Both the position numbers and the translations under genes were made by a program. From the NCBI RefSeq assembly GCF_014191055.1, contig NZ_JACHWB010000001.1:649875-713874 (forward strand): a DNA stretch of 64,000 nt. Direction: 5' to 3'. This DNA comes from Microvirga lupini. GTDB taxonomy: Bacteria > Pseudomonadota > Alphaproteobacteria > Rhizobiales > Beijerinckiaceae. The notes under the pieces were generated by a model. It was not told the DNA's origin, did not search any database, and saw only the letters and a program-made list of their open reading frames with translations. Shown one piece after another: positions 18,537-27,891 of this stretch; the stretch's first letter is position 1; the number at the start of each line of letters is the position of its first letter.

Positions 18537-19268
18537 CTACTTCGCCGGCAGCGCATAGGCGCGCAGGAAATCCGCCAGATCGTTGGTGATGTAGTCGATA
18601 TCCGGCGTCTGAACCGCTTCCTGCTCGAAGCTCTCCCGGAAGGGATCCAGGGTCTTCGGCACGATCAGGGTCGTGGTCATTCCAAGCTCATGCGGCACGG
18701 TCAGGTTCTTGGCGATATCCTCGAACATGGCCGAGCGGGAAGGCTCCACCCCGTGCCGATCGAGGAAGATCTCATAAGCACGCCGGTCGGGCTTGGGCAC
18801 GAAGTTGGAAGCGGCGATGTCGAACACATCCTCGAAATGGTCGAGAATGCCGATCTTCCTGGCCACGTTCTCGGCATGCTTGCGCGACCCGTTGGTGAGG
18901 ATGAGCTTGCGGCCGGGCAGACGTTCGATGGCCTCGCCCAGGCTGTAGTTCAGCTCAATGTCCGTATGGTCGATGTCGTGGGCAAAATCGAGAAAGTCGG
19001 TCGGGTCGACGTCATAATCCTCGATCAGCGCCCGCAGGGTCGTGCCATGCTTATGGTAGAAATACTTCTGCAGTGCCTTGGCCGACAGCCCGTCGAGGCC
19101 GAAGAAGTCGGCAACGTAGAGCGTGATCCGCTCATCGACTTGAGGCCAGATCCGCGAGGTGTGCGGATAGAGGGTGTTGTCCAGGTCGAAGACCCACGTG
19201 TCCACATGCGAGAAGGGACGGGAATCGGCGGAGGACAGGTGGCTCTCGATGGCTGGTTTGGCGTTCAT
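18537..19268 (-). CDS. HAD-superfamily pyrimidine 5'-nucleotidase-like hydrolase
   Basis: The 243-residue protein has the HAD nucleophile motif VFDLDNTLYP (about residues 26-35), motif II LTNGSRKHAENV (about 124) and motif III/IV KPDRRAYEIF ... FEDIAKNL. DNTLYP is typical of the SDT1/pyrimidine 5'-nucleotidase subgroup that dephosphorylates UMP/CMP or related nucleotides. ATG 19268 is preferred over an in-frame TTG at 19286. It is downstream of argB on the same strand. Confidence 0.9.
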   Translation of the reverse strand: MNAKPAIESHLSSADSRPFSHVDTWVFDLDNTLYPHTSRIWPQVDERITLYVADFFGLDGLSAKALQKYFYHKHGTTLRALIEDYDVDPTDFLDFAHDIDHTDIELNYSLGEAIERLPGRKLILTNGSRKHAENVARKIGILDHFEDVFDIAASNFVPKPDRRAYEIFLDRHGVEPSRSAMFEDIAKNLTVPHELGMTTTLIVPKTLDPFRESFEQEAVQTPDIDYITNDLADFLRAYALPAK

Positions 19269-19352
19269 GGATTCCAAAGACGACAATGGGGCCGTGCGGC
19301 CCCACTGATCAAAATATAAGCCTTCTCGGGCGCTTCGTGAAGAGCGAAGCCC

Positions 19353-20258
19353 TTACCCTCGACGGATTAGCGTGCCGGCGCCGTGGTCGGTGAACAGCTC
19401 CAGCAGCACCGCATGGGGCACCTTGCCGTCGAGGATGACCACCGCCTCCACGCCCTTTTCCAGGGCATAGATGCAGGTCTCGATCTTCGGGATCATGCCG
19501 TCCGTAATCGTGCCGTCGGCGATCAGGCGGCGGCAATCCTCGATGGTCATCTCGGGGATGAGGTTCTTGTTCTTGTCGAGAACGCCCGGAACGTCCGTGA
19601 GCAGGAGGAGACGCTTGGCCGTCAATGCACCGGCGATGGCACCGGCGAAGGTGTCGGCATTGACGTTGTAGGTCTGGCCGTCCTGGCCCGTCGCTACGGG
19701 GGCGAGAACTGGGATCAGCTCAGCCTGGAGCACCTGGTCTAGGACCTCCCGGTTCACATGCTCGGGCTCACCGACGAAGCCGAGATCCACCACCTTCTCG
19801 ATGTTGGAATCGGGGTCGATGGCCGTGCGGGTGACCTTGCGGGCCATGACCATGTTGCCGTCCTTGCCCGACAGGCCGACAGCCTTACCGCCCTCGGCGC
19901 CGATCCAGCCGACGATCTGCTTGTTGATGGAGCCCGCGAGCACCATCTCGACCACCTCGACGGTGGCCTGATCCGTGACGCGAAGCCCGCCCTTGAACTC
20001 GGACTTGATGCCGAGCTTCTCAAGCATTTTCCCGATCTGCGGCCCGCCGCCGTGGACAACCACAGGCTTGATGCCCGACTGCTCGAGAAGAACCACATCC
20101 TCGGCAAAATCCTCAGCCGCCCCCCGGTCGCCCATGGCATGGCCGCCATACTTGATCACCACCACCTGCTGGTCATAGCGCTGCATGTGCGGCAGGGCCT
20201 GCACAAGCACCTCGGCCTGCACATGGACGTCGGGAAGGGGCGTGGACGGATCGGACAT
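19353..20258 (-). CDS. argB: N-acetylglutamate kinase
   Basis: ArgB phosphorylates N-acetylglutamate, the second step of arginine synthesis. The 301-residue protein has [10 protein letters not shown] (catalytic Lys), [11 protein letters not shown] (substrate glycine loop), FKGGLRVTD, and [13 protein letters not shown] with the later GGMIPKI-equivalent [11 protein letters not shown]. An N-terminal helix typical of the arginine-inhibited hexameric enzymes precedes the core. ATG 20258 begins [10 protein letters not shown]. Feedback control by arginine is a family inference. Confidence 0.96.
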   Translation of the reverse strand: MSDPSTPLPDVHVQAEVLVQALPHMQRYDQQVVVIKYGGHAMGDRGAAEDFAEDVVLLEQSGIKPVVVHGGGPQIGKMLEKLGIKSEFKGGLRVTDQATVEVVEMVLAGSINKQIVGWIGAEGGKAVGLSGKDGNMVMARKVTRTAIDPDSNIEKVVDLGFVGEPEHVNREVLDQVLQAELIPVLAPVATGQDGQTYNVNADTFAGAIAGALTAKRLLLLTDVPGVLDKNKNLIPEMTIEDCRRLIADGTITDGMIPKIETCIYALEKGVEAVVILDGKVPHAVLLELFTDHGAGTLIRRG

Positions 20259-20382
20259 GAGCGGCTCCGGCGCGGTGATCGGGATCAAACGGCCTGCGTT
20301 CTAGCCCAGGTCGAGTGCGATGAAAACCGGGTAGCTTGCCTCGTTGCAAGGAACTCCCGTCCTGAGGCGCTCTGATAAGGAG

Positions 20383-20409
20383 GGGCCGCTCCTTTTGCAG
20401 GAGCGGCCC
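20383..20409 (-). terminator. Strong hairpin between argB and the RTX gene
   Basis: GGGCCGCTCC (20383-20392) and its exact complement (20400-20409) enclose a 7-base loop. It lies 7 bases beyond the stop of the leftward RTX gene and before argB. T-rich sequence follows the stem on the plus side rather than the minus side, so rho-independent function for the RTX transcript is likely but not certain. Confidence 0.65.
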
Positions 20410-20416
20410 GTTCTTC

Positions 20417-21502
20417 TTAGAAGACGAGGAAGTCGCTGGCTGTCATCTTGAGCTTCTTGTCGACATCAGCGAACTTGACTGCCTTGCGGGAGCCGGAGCC
20501 GTCTGCATCGTAATACAGATCGCCAGCCTTCTTATCGTAGATGATCCGATCATCCTTGTCGTGCGCCTTCGAACCAGTCCAGAACGCTCCCTTCTTGAGT
20601 TCGCCTTTCTTAGCAATCTTCGAGAAGATGGACTTGGAAAGGCCAATCGTGTCTTTCACCTCAAAGGCGTCTAGGTCAGCCGCATTTTTCGGATTCAACT
20701 TATCGTCGAGGAGGAAGAACTCAGGCGTTTCTGCGGCAATATACTGCCCGTCCGCATAGTTTACGAAGTGAAGCACTTCGATGTTCTTGACCTTGGTGAA
20801 GTCAAACGAGCTAAGATTGGGCACATTGTACATGAGGAAGGCCGTATCGTACCCTCCGCTAGTGTCTTCCACGATGATGCTATTAGCGCTCTCGATATGG
20901 TAAGTGTCGTCACCCATTCCACCTTCAAGAGTATCGGTGCCCCCGACATCCATCAACATGTCATCGCCACCAAGACCTCTCAGATGATTATTGCCAGCAT
21001 TTCCTGCAATGTAGTTATCTGAGGCATTTCCAGTGCCGTTGATATTCAAGTAGGTTTCAGCAAGAGGACGCCCGGCGCTGAGATTCAGCTTTTCTATTGT
21101 GTCTGGCAGTACATAGCTGAATGCTGAAGCAACCCAATCGGCGGTGCCACTGCCATCTTCGATAATCACATCGCCAAGATCATCTACGATGTAATAATCG
21201 TTGCCATTTCCACCTATGAGGAGATCTGCTCCTAGGTCTCCAGATAAGAAATCGTCACCTTCTCTTCCTTCAAGAGTGTCCTGGCCACTGCCGCCGAACA
21301 AGTTGTTATCCAGCGAATTGCCGATGATACGGTTTGAGAGGCTGTTTCCGAGCACGCTTGCAGTATGGAAGACTGCTTCCGCATCTCTCTCAGCTAACAG
21401 AAGTTCTTCTAGAGAGCTGAAATACCTGACATTGGTATATTCAGGAATGACGTATTCAACTTCTGTTGACTTCATGTCGTAGGATTGGCGAAGGAAAAAC
21501 AT
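20417..21502 (-). CDS. RTX-type calcium-binding secreted protein
   Basis: The 361-residue protein has two blocks of GGxGxDxLxx nonapeptides (about residues 65-105: GGSGQDTLEG, GREGDDFLSG, GGNGNDYYIV; and about 175-205: GLGGDDMLMD, GGMGDDTYHI). These are typical of type I-secreted calcium-folded proteins. The C-terminus (DLYYDADGSGSRKAVKFADV ... FLVF) matches the terminal peptidase-M10-like/RTX end that carries the secretion signal. GC content is well below that of argB and yihA on either side, and the gene interrupts that neighbourhood. The biological role is unknown. Confidence 0.85.
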   Translation of the reverse strand: MFFLRQSYDMKSTEVEYVIPEYTNVRYFSSLEELLLAERDAEAVFHTASVLGNSLSNRIIGNSLDNNLFGGSGQDTLEGREGDDFLSGDLGADLLIGGNGNDYYIVDDLGDVIIEDGSGTADWVASAFSYVLPDTIEKLNLSAGRPLAETYLNINGTGNASDNYIAGNAGNNHLRGLGGDDMLMDVGGTDTLEGGMGDDTYHIESANSIIVEDTSGGYDTAFLMYNVPNLSSFDFTKVKNIEVLHFVNYADGQYIAAETPEFFLLDDKLNPKNAADLDAFEVKDTIGLSKSIFSKIAKKGELKKGAFWTGSKAHDKDDRIIYDKKAGDLYYDADGSGSRKAVKFADVDKKLKMTASDFLVF

Positions 21503-21623
21503 TTTAATGCCCCGCTAAATAGGAATTTACCGATATAACATTGCAATTAAATCCGCAACGATGAATGCAGAATGTGTGGGCATGTCATTGTGTCACGGTT
21601 TGCTGAGTGTATTCGCTGGGAAG

Positions 21624-21989
21624 CTAAGAACGGTTAACGAAACTCGAGATTCCCACCAACAGCCACCCGAGCATCAGCAATATGCCACCCGTCGGTGCGG
21701 CCCTCGAAAACAGTGCCACGCCTGAGAAGGCGCGGCGGGAGAGGTCGCCGCAGAACAGGGCTAGGCCGAGCACCAGCACGTAGCCGGCGATCTGGCCGAG
21801 CATCGGGCTCACGGCGCCAGCAGCGATCAGGGCTACGAGGGCCAGCAGGGCAGGGGCGTGGAAGAGCAGGAACTGCGCGGCCGTTGCGAGGTTGCCGCCG
21901 GTGATGTGCGCGGCGGCAGCGGACAGACCGACGCCTAGCAGGCCGGACAGGGAGGCCAGAACGACAAGGATCCTGACCCCTAGGCTCAT
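21624..21989 (-). CDS. DUF423 family membrane protein
   Basis: A 121-residue small membrane protein with four hydrophobic helices (about 5-27, 38-60, 65-83, 95-117). The AAAAHI at residues 24-29, the [13 protein letters not shown] stretch and the C-terminal [14 protein letters not shown] match DUF423. Function is unknown; homologues are common single-gene inner-membrane proteins. The start overlaps the yihA stop by 4 bases. Confidence 0.85.
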   Translation of the reverse strand: MSLGVRILVVLASLSGLLGVGLSAAAAHITGGNLATAAQFLLFHAPALLALVALIAAGAVSPMLGQIAGYVLVLGLALFCGDLSRRAFSGVALFSRAAPTGGILLMLGWLLVGISSFVNRS

Positions 21990-22651
21990 CCCGCGCCCCG
22001 CTCGCTCAGGAGCTTGGCGATCCCGGCGCGCAGCTCAGGGATTCCGAAGCCGGTGCGGCTCGAAGTCGGCAGGATTTCGGGATATGCGGCGGCGCGTTTC
22101 TCGATCCTCTGCAGGGTGTCGGCAATCCGCTGGTCGAGCTCGCCCTTCTTCAGTTCGTCCGCCTTGGTCAACACGACTTGGTAGGAGACGGCCGCCGTGC
22201 CGAGGGTCTCCAGCACCGCCTCGTCCACCGGCTTGATGCCGTGGCGGGCATCGATCAACACATAGACGCGGGCAAGGCTCGCGCGTCCCCGCAGATAATC
22301 ATGGATCAGCTGCGTCCAGGCTTCGACCTTCTGCTTCTCGACGGCGGCAAAGCCGTAGCCGGGCATGTCGACGAGGTGAAAGCGGTCATTGATATTGAAG
22401 AAATTGAGCTGTTGGGTGCGGCCCGGCGTATGCGAGGTGCGGGCCAGCGTATTACGCCCGGTAAGGGCGTTCACCAGGCTCGATTTCCCCACATTGGAGC
22501 GCCCTGCAAAGGCGATCTCCACCTTGCTCATGGGCGGCAGGTTTTTAAGGGAGTTGGCGGCCCAGATGAAATCCGCCTCGCCGGCGAAGAGCTTGCGGCC
22601 GATTTCAAGGAAAGGATCAACGTCCTGGTTCGGGGGGCTTGTCTCGGTCAT
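21986..22651 (-). CDS. yihA: Ribosome biogenesis GTPase YihA/YsxC (EngB)
   Basis: This GTPase is needed for large ribosomal subunit maturation. The 221-residue protein shows G1 [12 protein letters not shown] (about residue 50), G2 TPGRTQ, G3 DMPGYGFA, G4 TKAD and G5 SSRTGFG. The start [14 protein letters not shown] is followed by an alphaproteobacterial N-terminal extension. It is coupled to the DUF423 gene downstream. Confidence 0.95.
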   Translation of the reverse strand: MTETSPPNQDVDPFLEIGRKLFAGEADFIWAANSLKNLPPMSKVEIAFAGRSNVGKSSLVNALTGRNTLARTSHTPGRTQQLNFFNINDRFHLVDMPGYGFAAVEKQKVEAWTQLIHDYLRGRASLARVYVLIDARHGIKPVDEAVLETLGTAAVSYQVVLTKADELKKGELDQRIADTLQRIEKRAAAYPEILPTSSRTGFGIPELRAGIAKLLSERGAG

Positions 22652-22719
22652 AGGCTCTTATCGGCGCTCAGAACGCTTTCTTCAAGAGATCCAGCTGATT
22701 TCCCTGAAGACTTCTAAGC

Positions 22720-24258
22720 TCAAAGCCAGAAGGGGTCAGCCTGCGAGAGCGCGCTCAAAGAGATCTCGCTCTTGTCGAGAAGCTTCTCCCGTTGCCGCTT
22801 CAGCTGCTTGGGTGGAACTTGAGGGAGATAGAGGGCAAGGGAGCCGCCAACCGCAAGATCGTTCAGGGCACCTAGGTTTTCTTGAAGATCCTCGAGCAAC
22901 GAGGAAAACGTCTTGCGGCGCTTTCCCGCCTTGCCTGAGGTGAAAAGCGAGGTGAAGAACTCGGTGCCGTAGCGCAGTTTCTTGATACGGATGCGGAGTT
23001 CGTGGCGCTCCTCATCACCAACGTCCCTCAGGTGCTTTGCAAGCTTGCGGATACGCTTGAAGCGGCGCGAAAGCTCGGCCGCTGCGAAGTCCCTGGCCGA
23101 GCGCCGCTGGGCAGATTTTCGTCCCTCACCGGATACCATCCAGGCTCCGGCCTCGATCCAGGCAGCGGTCTGCAGGATCACATCCATGAAGTGGCAGGAT
23201 TCGAGGGTCTCCAGCAGGTCCCTGTAGGCTTCCGTCCGGCGGCGCTCGATCTCCTCCATCTGCGACGGCTCCGGGGCGTGATCGCCCATGGAGCGGAGCC
23301 GCTCGATGAAAACGTCGAGGTCCCTGGCCGTACCCAGGGCCTGCCCGGCCCAGCGGAGATTGTCCCGGATCGCGGCGCTTTCAGAATCCGTCAGCAGCTG
23401 GTTCCTGAACAGGGAGATGGCAGCCCTCAGGCGTCGCAGGCCCACGCGCATCTGGTGCAGGGCGTCGGGATCCTGGGTGAGCCGCACTAGGGCTTCATTC
23501 TGCACCATCTGGGCGAGGCAGGAGCGGGCAATGACCTGGAAAGCCTCGGCGCAGGTCGCATCCTTCGACAGCGCAACCTTCTCGGCGCGGAAGGGGCGAA
23601 GGGCTTCCTTGTCGAGGAGGCGGTAGCCGCGCTCGGACTTCGCCACCGTGGAGAGCCTTAAGGGAGCCGCTTCGCTCAAGCGCCGGGCAAGGGCGAAGAG
23701 GGCACCGGCATCACCCTGCCGCAGTTCGAGCTCAACTTCCGAAAAGGTGACGGCCTTGTTTCCGCCAGAAGCTTTGGCCCGGTCGAGAGCCACCTCAATC
23801 AAGGCACCGTCGAGCTCGATCTCGAAGGCCTTTCGGCTCGTTTCGACGGTGAAAGCCGGCTGGATGCCGCCCAGCAGGGCCTCCTCCGCAACGAGGATCT
23901 CAAGAGGGGTGCCAGCCGCGGCGGACAGGTCGAGTTCGTCGTCGACGGGAGTCTCCCACTCACCGCGATCCATGGCAATGCCCTTGTTGGGACCTTCTGC
24001 CTTGATGGTCTGGGTGGCCTTCCCGTTCCGGCGGCGGATGCGCAGGCTGATGCCCTCCCGATGCAGGGCATGGTCATTCGTGTCGAAATAGACTGCGTGA
24101 AGCTCTCCGCTCTGTTCGGGAAGCGGACGCGCCTTGTCGAGGAGGGGATGCGCGAGCAGGTCCTCTGCCGCTCCCGAGGCGAGCTCCAGCTTCAGCTCGA
24201 TCTCGCGGGGTGCAGCGGATGCTGGATCTGGCTTCGGTGTTTTCCTGGAGGCGCTCAT
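22720..24258 (-). CDS. CYTH and CHAD domain protein
   Basis: About 512 residues. The N-terminal CYTH domain (about 15-215) begins with EIELKLEL, the ExExK metal-triphosphate motif, and has RIRRRNGKATQTIK further on. The C-terminal CHAD domain (about 235-500) is helical and rich in conserved His and Arg (HQMRVGLRRLRAAI, RHELRIRIKKLRYGTEFF). Such proteins bind or hydrolyse inorganic polyphosphate or triphosphate, and CHAD targets polyphosphate granules. ATG 24258 is used; GTG 24267 is an alternative. Confidence 0.92.
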   Translation of the reverse strand: MSASRKTPKPDPASAAPREIELKLELASGAAEDLLAHPLLDKARPLPEQSGELHAVYFDTNDHALHREGISLRIRRRNGKATQTIKAEGPNKGIAMDRGEWETPVDDELDLSAAAGTPLEILVAEEALLGGIQPAFTVETSRKAFEIELDGALIEVALDRAKASGGNKAVTFSEVELELRQGDAGALFALARRLSEAAPLRLSTVAKSERGYRLLDKEALRPFRAEKVALSKDATCAEAFQVIARSCLAQMVQNEALVRLTQDPDALHQMRVGLRRLRAAISLFRNQLLTDSESAAIRDNLRWAGQALGTARDLDVFIERLRSMGDHAPEPSQMEEIERRRTEAYRDLLETLESCHFMDVILQTAAWIEAGAWMVSGEGRKSAQRRSARDFAAAELSRRFKRIRKLAKHLRDVGDEERHELRIRIKKLRYGTEFFTSLFTSGKAGKRRKTFSSLLEDLQENLGALNDLAVGGSLALYLPQVPPKQLKRQREKLLDKSEISLSALSQADPFWL

Positions 24259-24389
24259 TGCCGTCACCGGATTGTATCGACGATTGATATAGATGCGCGA
24301 GGCTTGGAAGAAATGACGGGACGCTCACCACCAAAAGAAAATCCCCGGGACAAGTCCCGGGGATGATCACATTTCAAGTCTTGCGTCAT

Positions 24390-26249
24390 TCAGCCCTTGG
24401 CGGGACTGGCCTTGCGGCTGAAGGTCTTGCGCAGGTTGTCCCACAACTCGATCTTCACGCCGTTGCGCCGCATGATGAAACCCTGTTGGGAAACCGAGAG
24501 CAGGTTGTTCCAGGCCCAGTAGATCACGAGGCCGGCGGGGAACGAGCCCAGCATGAAGGTGAAGATCACCGGCATCCAGGCGAAGACCTGCTTCTGGACC
24601 GGATCCGGCGGCTCCGGATTCATCTTCATCTGCAGCCACATGGTGATGCCCATGAGGATCGGCCATACGCCAAGCATCAGGAAGTGCCCGATCACCGGCA
24701 CCGCGCCCGGGTTGTAGGGCAGGAGGCCGAACAGGTTGAAGATCGTGGTCGGATCGGGCGCCGCGAGATCGCGGATCCAGCCGAAGAACGGCGCATGGCG
24801 CATTTCGATTGTGACGAAGAGCACCTTGTAGAGCGCGAAGAACACCGGGATCTGGATCAGCACCGGCCAGCAGCCGGCGACTGGGTTGATCTTCTCCTTG
24901 CGGTAGAGCTCCATCAGCGCCTGCTGCTGCTTCATCTTGTCGTCGGCATAGCGCTCGCGGATTGACGTCATCTCCGGCTGCACCGCCTTCATCTTCGCCA
25001 TGGAGGCGTAGGACTTGTTGGCGAGCGGGAAGAACAGGATCTTCAAGAGCACCGTGACAAGCAGGATCGCGATGCCGAAGTTGCCGAAGAGGTGGAAGAA
25101 GAAATCGAGCACCTTAAAGAGCGGCTTGGTGATGAAGTAGAACCAGCCCCAGTCGATCAGGAGATCGAAATTCTTGATGTTCAGGGTGTTGTGATAGTTG
25201 TCGACGGTCGCGACTTCCTTGGCGCCGGCAAAGAAGCGCTGGGTCACTTCCGTCGTGGCACCGGGCTGGAGCGTCTGGGATGCACCGGCCACGGTGGCCT
25301 GATAGGTGCGGTCCGCCGTCTGGCCCTGCTGCGAGGTGAAGGAGCCCTGGAAGGGCTGCGTCTGGTCGGGAATGACGGCAGCGGCCCAGTACTTGTCGGT
25401 AATGCCGAGGAAGCCGCCGGTGACGGAATTCCAGAGTTCGCCGACGGCATTCGAGCCTGAAACCGGCTCTTTCTTGTCCAGGTTCGCGTAGGTGATCTCC
25501 TGCAGGCCTTCGTCGCCCACGACGCCGATCATGCCCTCGTGCAGCACGTAATAGCCGAGGGTCACTGGCTTTCCGTGGCGGGAAACGAGGCTGTAGGGTT
25601 GCAGTGTCACGGGAGCCGAGCCGCGGTTCTCGACCGCGTCCTTCACCGTGAACATGAACTTGTCGTCGACGGAGATCGTGCGGCGGAAGGCTAAGCCCTG
25701 CTCGTTCTGCCAGGTCAGGGTGACCGGGCTGCCGGGCGTCAGAGAGGCCTTGTCGGCCGTCCACACGGTGTTCTGGTTCGGCAGGTTGCCAGCCTGGGCG
25801 CCAACCCAGCCGAACTCTGCGTAATACGGGCTCTGGGTCCCGGTGGGCGACAGGAGCACGATGATCGGGCTCCTGGGATCGACGGTCTCGCGGTAGTTCT
25901 TGAGCGACACGTCGTCGATGCGGCCGCCGCGCAGGTTGATCGAGCCGGCGATGGCGGGGGTGTCAATGGTCACGCGCGGCGAGCGGGCGAGCGCCGCCTC
26001 GCGGGTCTCGACCGTGGGGGCCGTCGGGGTGCTGGGCACCGTTCCCGGCACAGTCGGGGCAGCGCCGCCGGCCTGGCTTGGGCTCGCCGGCGGGTTCGGC
26101 GCATTGGGATTGACCTGCGTGGATTGCTGCTGCTGAGCGGCCAGACGCTGCCTTTCGGCTTCTGGAGCCGCGAAGAAGTATTGCCAGCCTAGCAGGACCG
26201 CCATCGACAGCACGATGGCGACGATGAGGTTTTTGTTGTCATCACGCAT
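24390..26249 (-). CDS. yidC: Membrane protein insertase YidC
   Basis: YidC inserts and folds inner-membrane proteins. The 619-residue protein begins [20 protein letters not shown] (first TM). A Gln/Pro-rich linker and a large periplasmic beta-domain follow (about 90-370). The C-terminal core has five TM segments (about 375-600) including [20 protein letters not shown], and [20 protein letters not shown], the conserved insertase region. The start overlaps the rnpA stop by 8 bases, with no yidD gene between them. Confidence 0.96.
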   Translation of the reverse strand: MRDDNKNLIVAIVLSMAVLLGWQYFFAAPEAERQRLAAQQQQSTQVNPNAPNPPASPSQAGGAAPTVPGTVPSTPTAPTVETREAALARSPRVTIDTPAIAGSINLRGGRIDDVSLKNYRETVDPRSPIIVLLSPTGTQSPYYAEFGWVGAQAGNLPNQNTVWTADKASLTPGSPVTLTWQNEQGLAFRRTISVDDKFMFTVKDAVENRGSAPVTLQPYSLVSRHGKPVTLGYYVLHEGMIGVVGDEGLQEITYANLDKKEPVSGSNAVGELWNSVTGGFLGITDKYWAAAVIPDQTQPFQGSFTSQQGQTADRTYQATVAGASQTLQPGATTEVTQRFFAGAKEVATVDNYHNTLNIKNFDLLIDWGWFYFITKPLFKVLDFFFHLFGNFGIAILLVTVLLKILFFPLANKSYASMAKMKAVQPEMTSIRERYADDKMKQQQALMELYRKEKINPVAGCWPVLIQIPVFFALYKVLFVTIEMRHAPFFGWIRDLAAPDPTTIFNLFGLLPYNPGAVPVIGHFLMLGVWPILMGITMWLQMKMNPEPPDPVQKQVFAWMPVIFTFMLGSFPAGLVIYWAWNNLLSVSQQGFIMRRNGVKIELWDNLRKTFSRKASPAKG

Positions 26250-26673
26250 GGGAATGTCCGCGACGCTCGCCGTTGGAGGGAGGTGAGGAGGAAGAGCGCT
26301 CTGCGGGAGAGGCGCTTTTCGGCTTGGTGACCGCCCGCAGCGCGCGCCGAAGATCGTCGATGAGCACGTCGAATTCGGCGGAGAGGATGTCCCGCCGTCC
26401 GATGACGACGACATCCGCATCGAGGGCGGCGTAATCCTGGCCTGCCGTGGGGATGGCGGCCCGGAGCCTGCGCTTGATGCGGTTGCGCTCGGTGGCGTGG
26501 CCGACCCGCTTCGTGACCGTGAGGCCGAAGCGCAGGCCGAGGCCGGAACCTTCGCGAAGGCGGGCCTGAACCGTCATCCGCTCGGTATGAAAGCGGCGGC
26601 CGGAGGCCGCCGCGACGAAGTCAGGTCTTTTCGTCAGACGCCCGAGGCTAGACGTTGCGCGGGCTTCGCGCAT
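26242..26673 (-). CDS. rnpA: Ribonuclease P protein component
   Basis: RnpA is the protein subunit of the tRNA 5'-processing ribozyme. The 143-residue protein carries the RNR box [17 protein letters not shown] (about residues 57-73) and the N-terminal [12 protein letters not shown] segment. A Ser/Pro-rich C-terminal tail extends beyond the usual core. It lies between rpmH and yidC, the standard order. Confidence 0.95.
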   Translation of the reverse strand: MREARATSSLGRLTKRPDFVAAASGRRFHTERMTVQARLREGSGLGLRFGLTVTKRVGHATERNRIKRRLRAAIPTAGQDYAALDADVVVIGRRDILSAEFDVLIDDLRRALRAVTKPKSASPAERSSSSPPSNGERRGHSHA

Positions 26674-26693
26674 CGGGCGATCCTTGACGGCGC

Positions 26694-26828
26694 TTACGCC
26701 GAAAGGCGCTTGCGGCCATGGGCGCGGCGAGCGGCGATGACCTTGCGGCCACCCTTGGTCGCCATGCGCGCACGGAAGCCGTGGCGGCGCTTGCGAACCA
26801 GCTTGCTCGGTTGATAGGTCCTCTTCAC
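26694..26828 (-). CDS. rpmH: 50S ribosomal protein L34
   Basis: A 44-residue basic protein: [19 protein letters not shown], then [20 protein letters not shown] and LSA. This is an unmistakable L34. The start codon is GTG at 26826-26828. It lies 20 bases upstream of rnpA, the normal rpmH-rnpA transcription unit. The 268 bases upstream, to 27096, show no other gene. Confidence 0.96.
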   Translation of the reverse strand: MKRTYQPSKLVRKRRHGFRARMATKGGRKVIAARRAHGRKRLSA

Positions 26829-27096
26829 GGCACTTCTCCGGTCGAATGGGGCAGCGGTGCTCGAAGGCTCGCGCCCGTCTGGTTGGGATGGGGTTGCCCC
26901 CGAAACTGTCTCGAAAAAACGATCAGCGCCCCAAGAAGAGCGCTGTCAGCTTGCGGGCTTATGAAGGAACGGAGGGGCAAAGTCAACGCCGCTTTGGCCT
27001 TCATGCGGCAATCCGGCCTGTCCTCACCAAGCTGTGACGGCCCCCTTGGCTTGACCTTATAGGTCGCTCCATATCACACCGGTTCCAGGAGGACAC

Positions 27097-27891
27097 GTGG
27101 CCGAGACATACCCGAAGCCGGACAGCCCCGACAAGGCAGGCCGTTTCTGGCGCATCGTGCCCTTGGCGTTCGTCCTGACGGCCATAGCGTCCGTCTTTGC
27201 AACAGGTCTTCACCGCTCTCTCACTTTCGAGACCTTCCTGCGCTATCAAGCCTGGCTTCAGGATCTTGTGGCGGCTCATGGTCCGGCGATGCTCGCGCTC
27301 TACGGCCTAATCTATGTGGCGGCCGTGACCCTCTCGCTCCCGGCTTCCGCCTTTCTGACCGCCATCGGAGGCTATCTCTTCGGCTGGCCCCTGGGAGGCA
27401 TCACGGCCAACCTGGCTGCAACGCTCGGCGCGACCAACATCTTCCTCATCGCACGCTCCTCCCTAGGGCGCCCTCTGCTGGAACGGGCGGGCTCCCGCAT
27501 CCAGAGCCTTGCGGCAGGCTTCCGGAAGCAGTCCTTCCTCTATCTTCTTTCCCTGCGCCTGATCCCCGTGGTGCCGTTCTGGCTGACGAACCTGGCTGCA
27601 GCCTTCTTCGGCATGCACCTGAGGCCCTTTGTGCTCGCAACCCAGCTCGGGATGCTGCCGGCCTCATTCGCCTTCGCCTTGGCTGGCTCGGGTCTTGATG
27701 ACATCATTGCAAAGCATGAGCGGCAGCGCGCCGAGTGCCTGGCCCTGGGGCGGAGCAATTGCGCCATCGACTTCGATGCCAAAAGCCTGTTGACGCCCGA
27801 ACTGATGACTGCTCTCGCTCTGCTAGGAATTTTGGCGCTGATCCCGATTGCCCTGAAGCAATGGCGCCGTCGCAAAGCAGGCGGGAACTGA
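27097..27891 (+). CDS. TVP38/TMEM64 (SNARE-associated/DedA-like) membrane protein
   Basis: This 264-residue membrane protein starts at GTG after CAGGAGGA. It has about six hydrophobic segments. The family motif region ASAFLTAIGGYLFGWPLGGI (about 87-106) is followed by ATLGATNIFLIARSSLG, then LSLRLIPVVPFWLTNLAAAF (about 150-170). Family members are thought to be lipid scramblases or transporters, but the substrate is not established. It overlaps the next gene by one base, forming a three-gene operon. Confidence 0.88.
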   Translation: MAETYPKPDSPDKAGRFWRIVPLAFVLTAIASVFATGLHRSLTFETFLRYQAWLQDLVAAHGPAMLALYGLIYVAAVTLSLPASAFLTAIGGYLFGWPLGGITANLAATLGATNIFLIARSSLGRPLLERAGSRIQSLAAGFRKQSFLYLLSLRLIPVVPFWLTNLAAAFFGMHLRPFVLATQLGMLPASFAFALAGSGLDDIIAKHERQRAECLALGRSNCAIDFDAKSLLTPELMTALALLGILALIPIALKQWRRRKAGGN

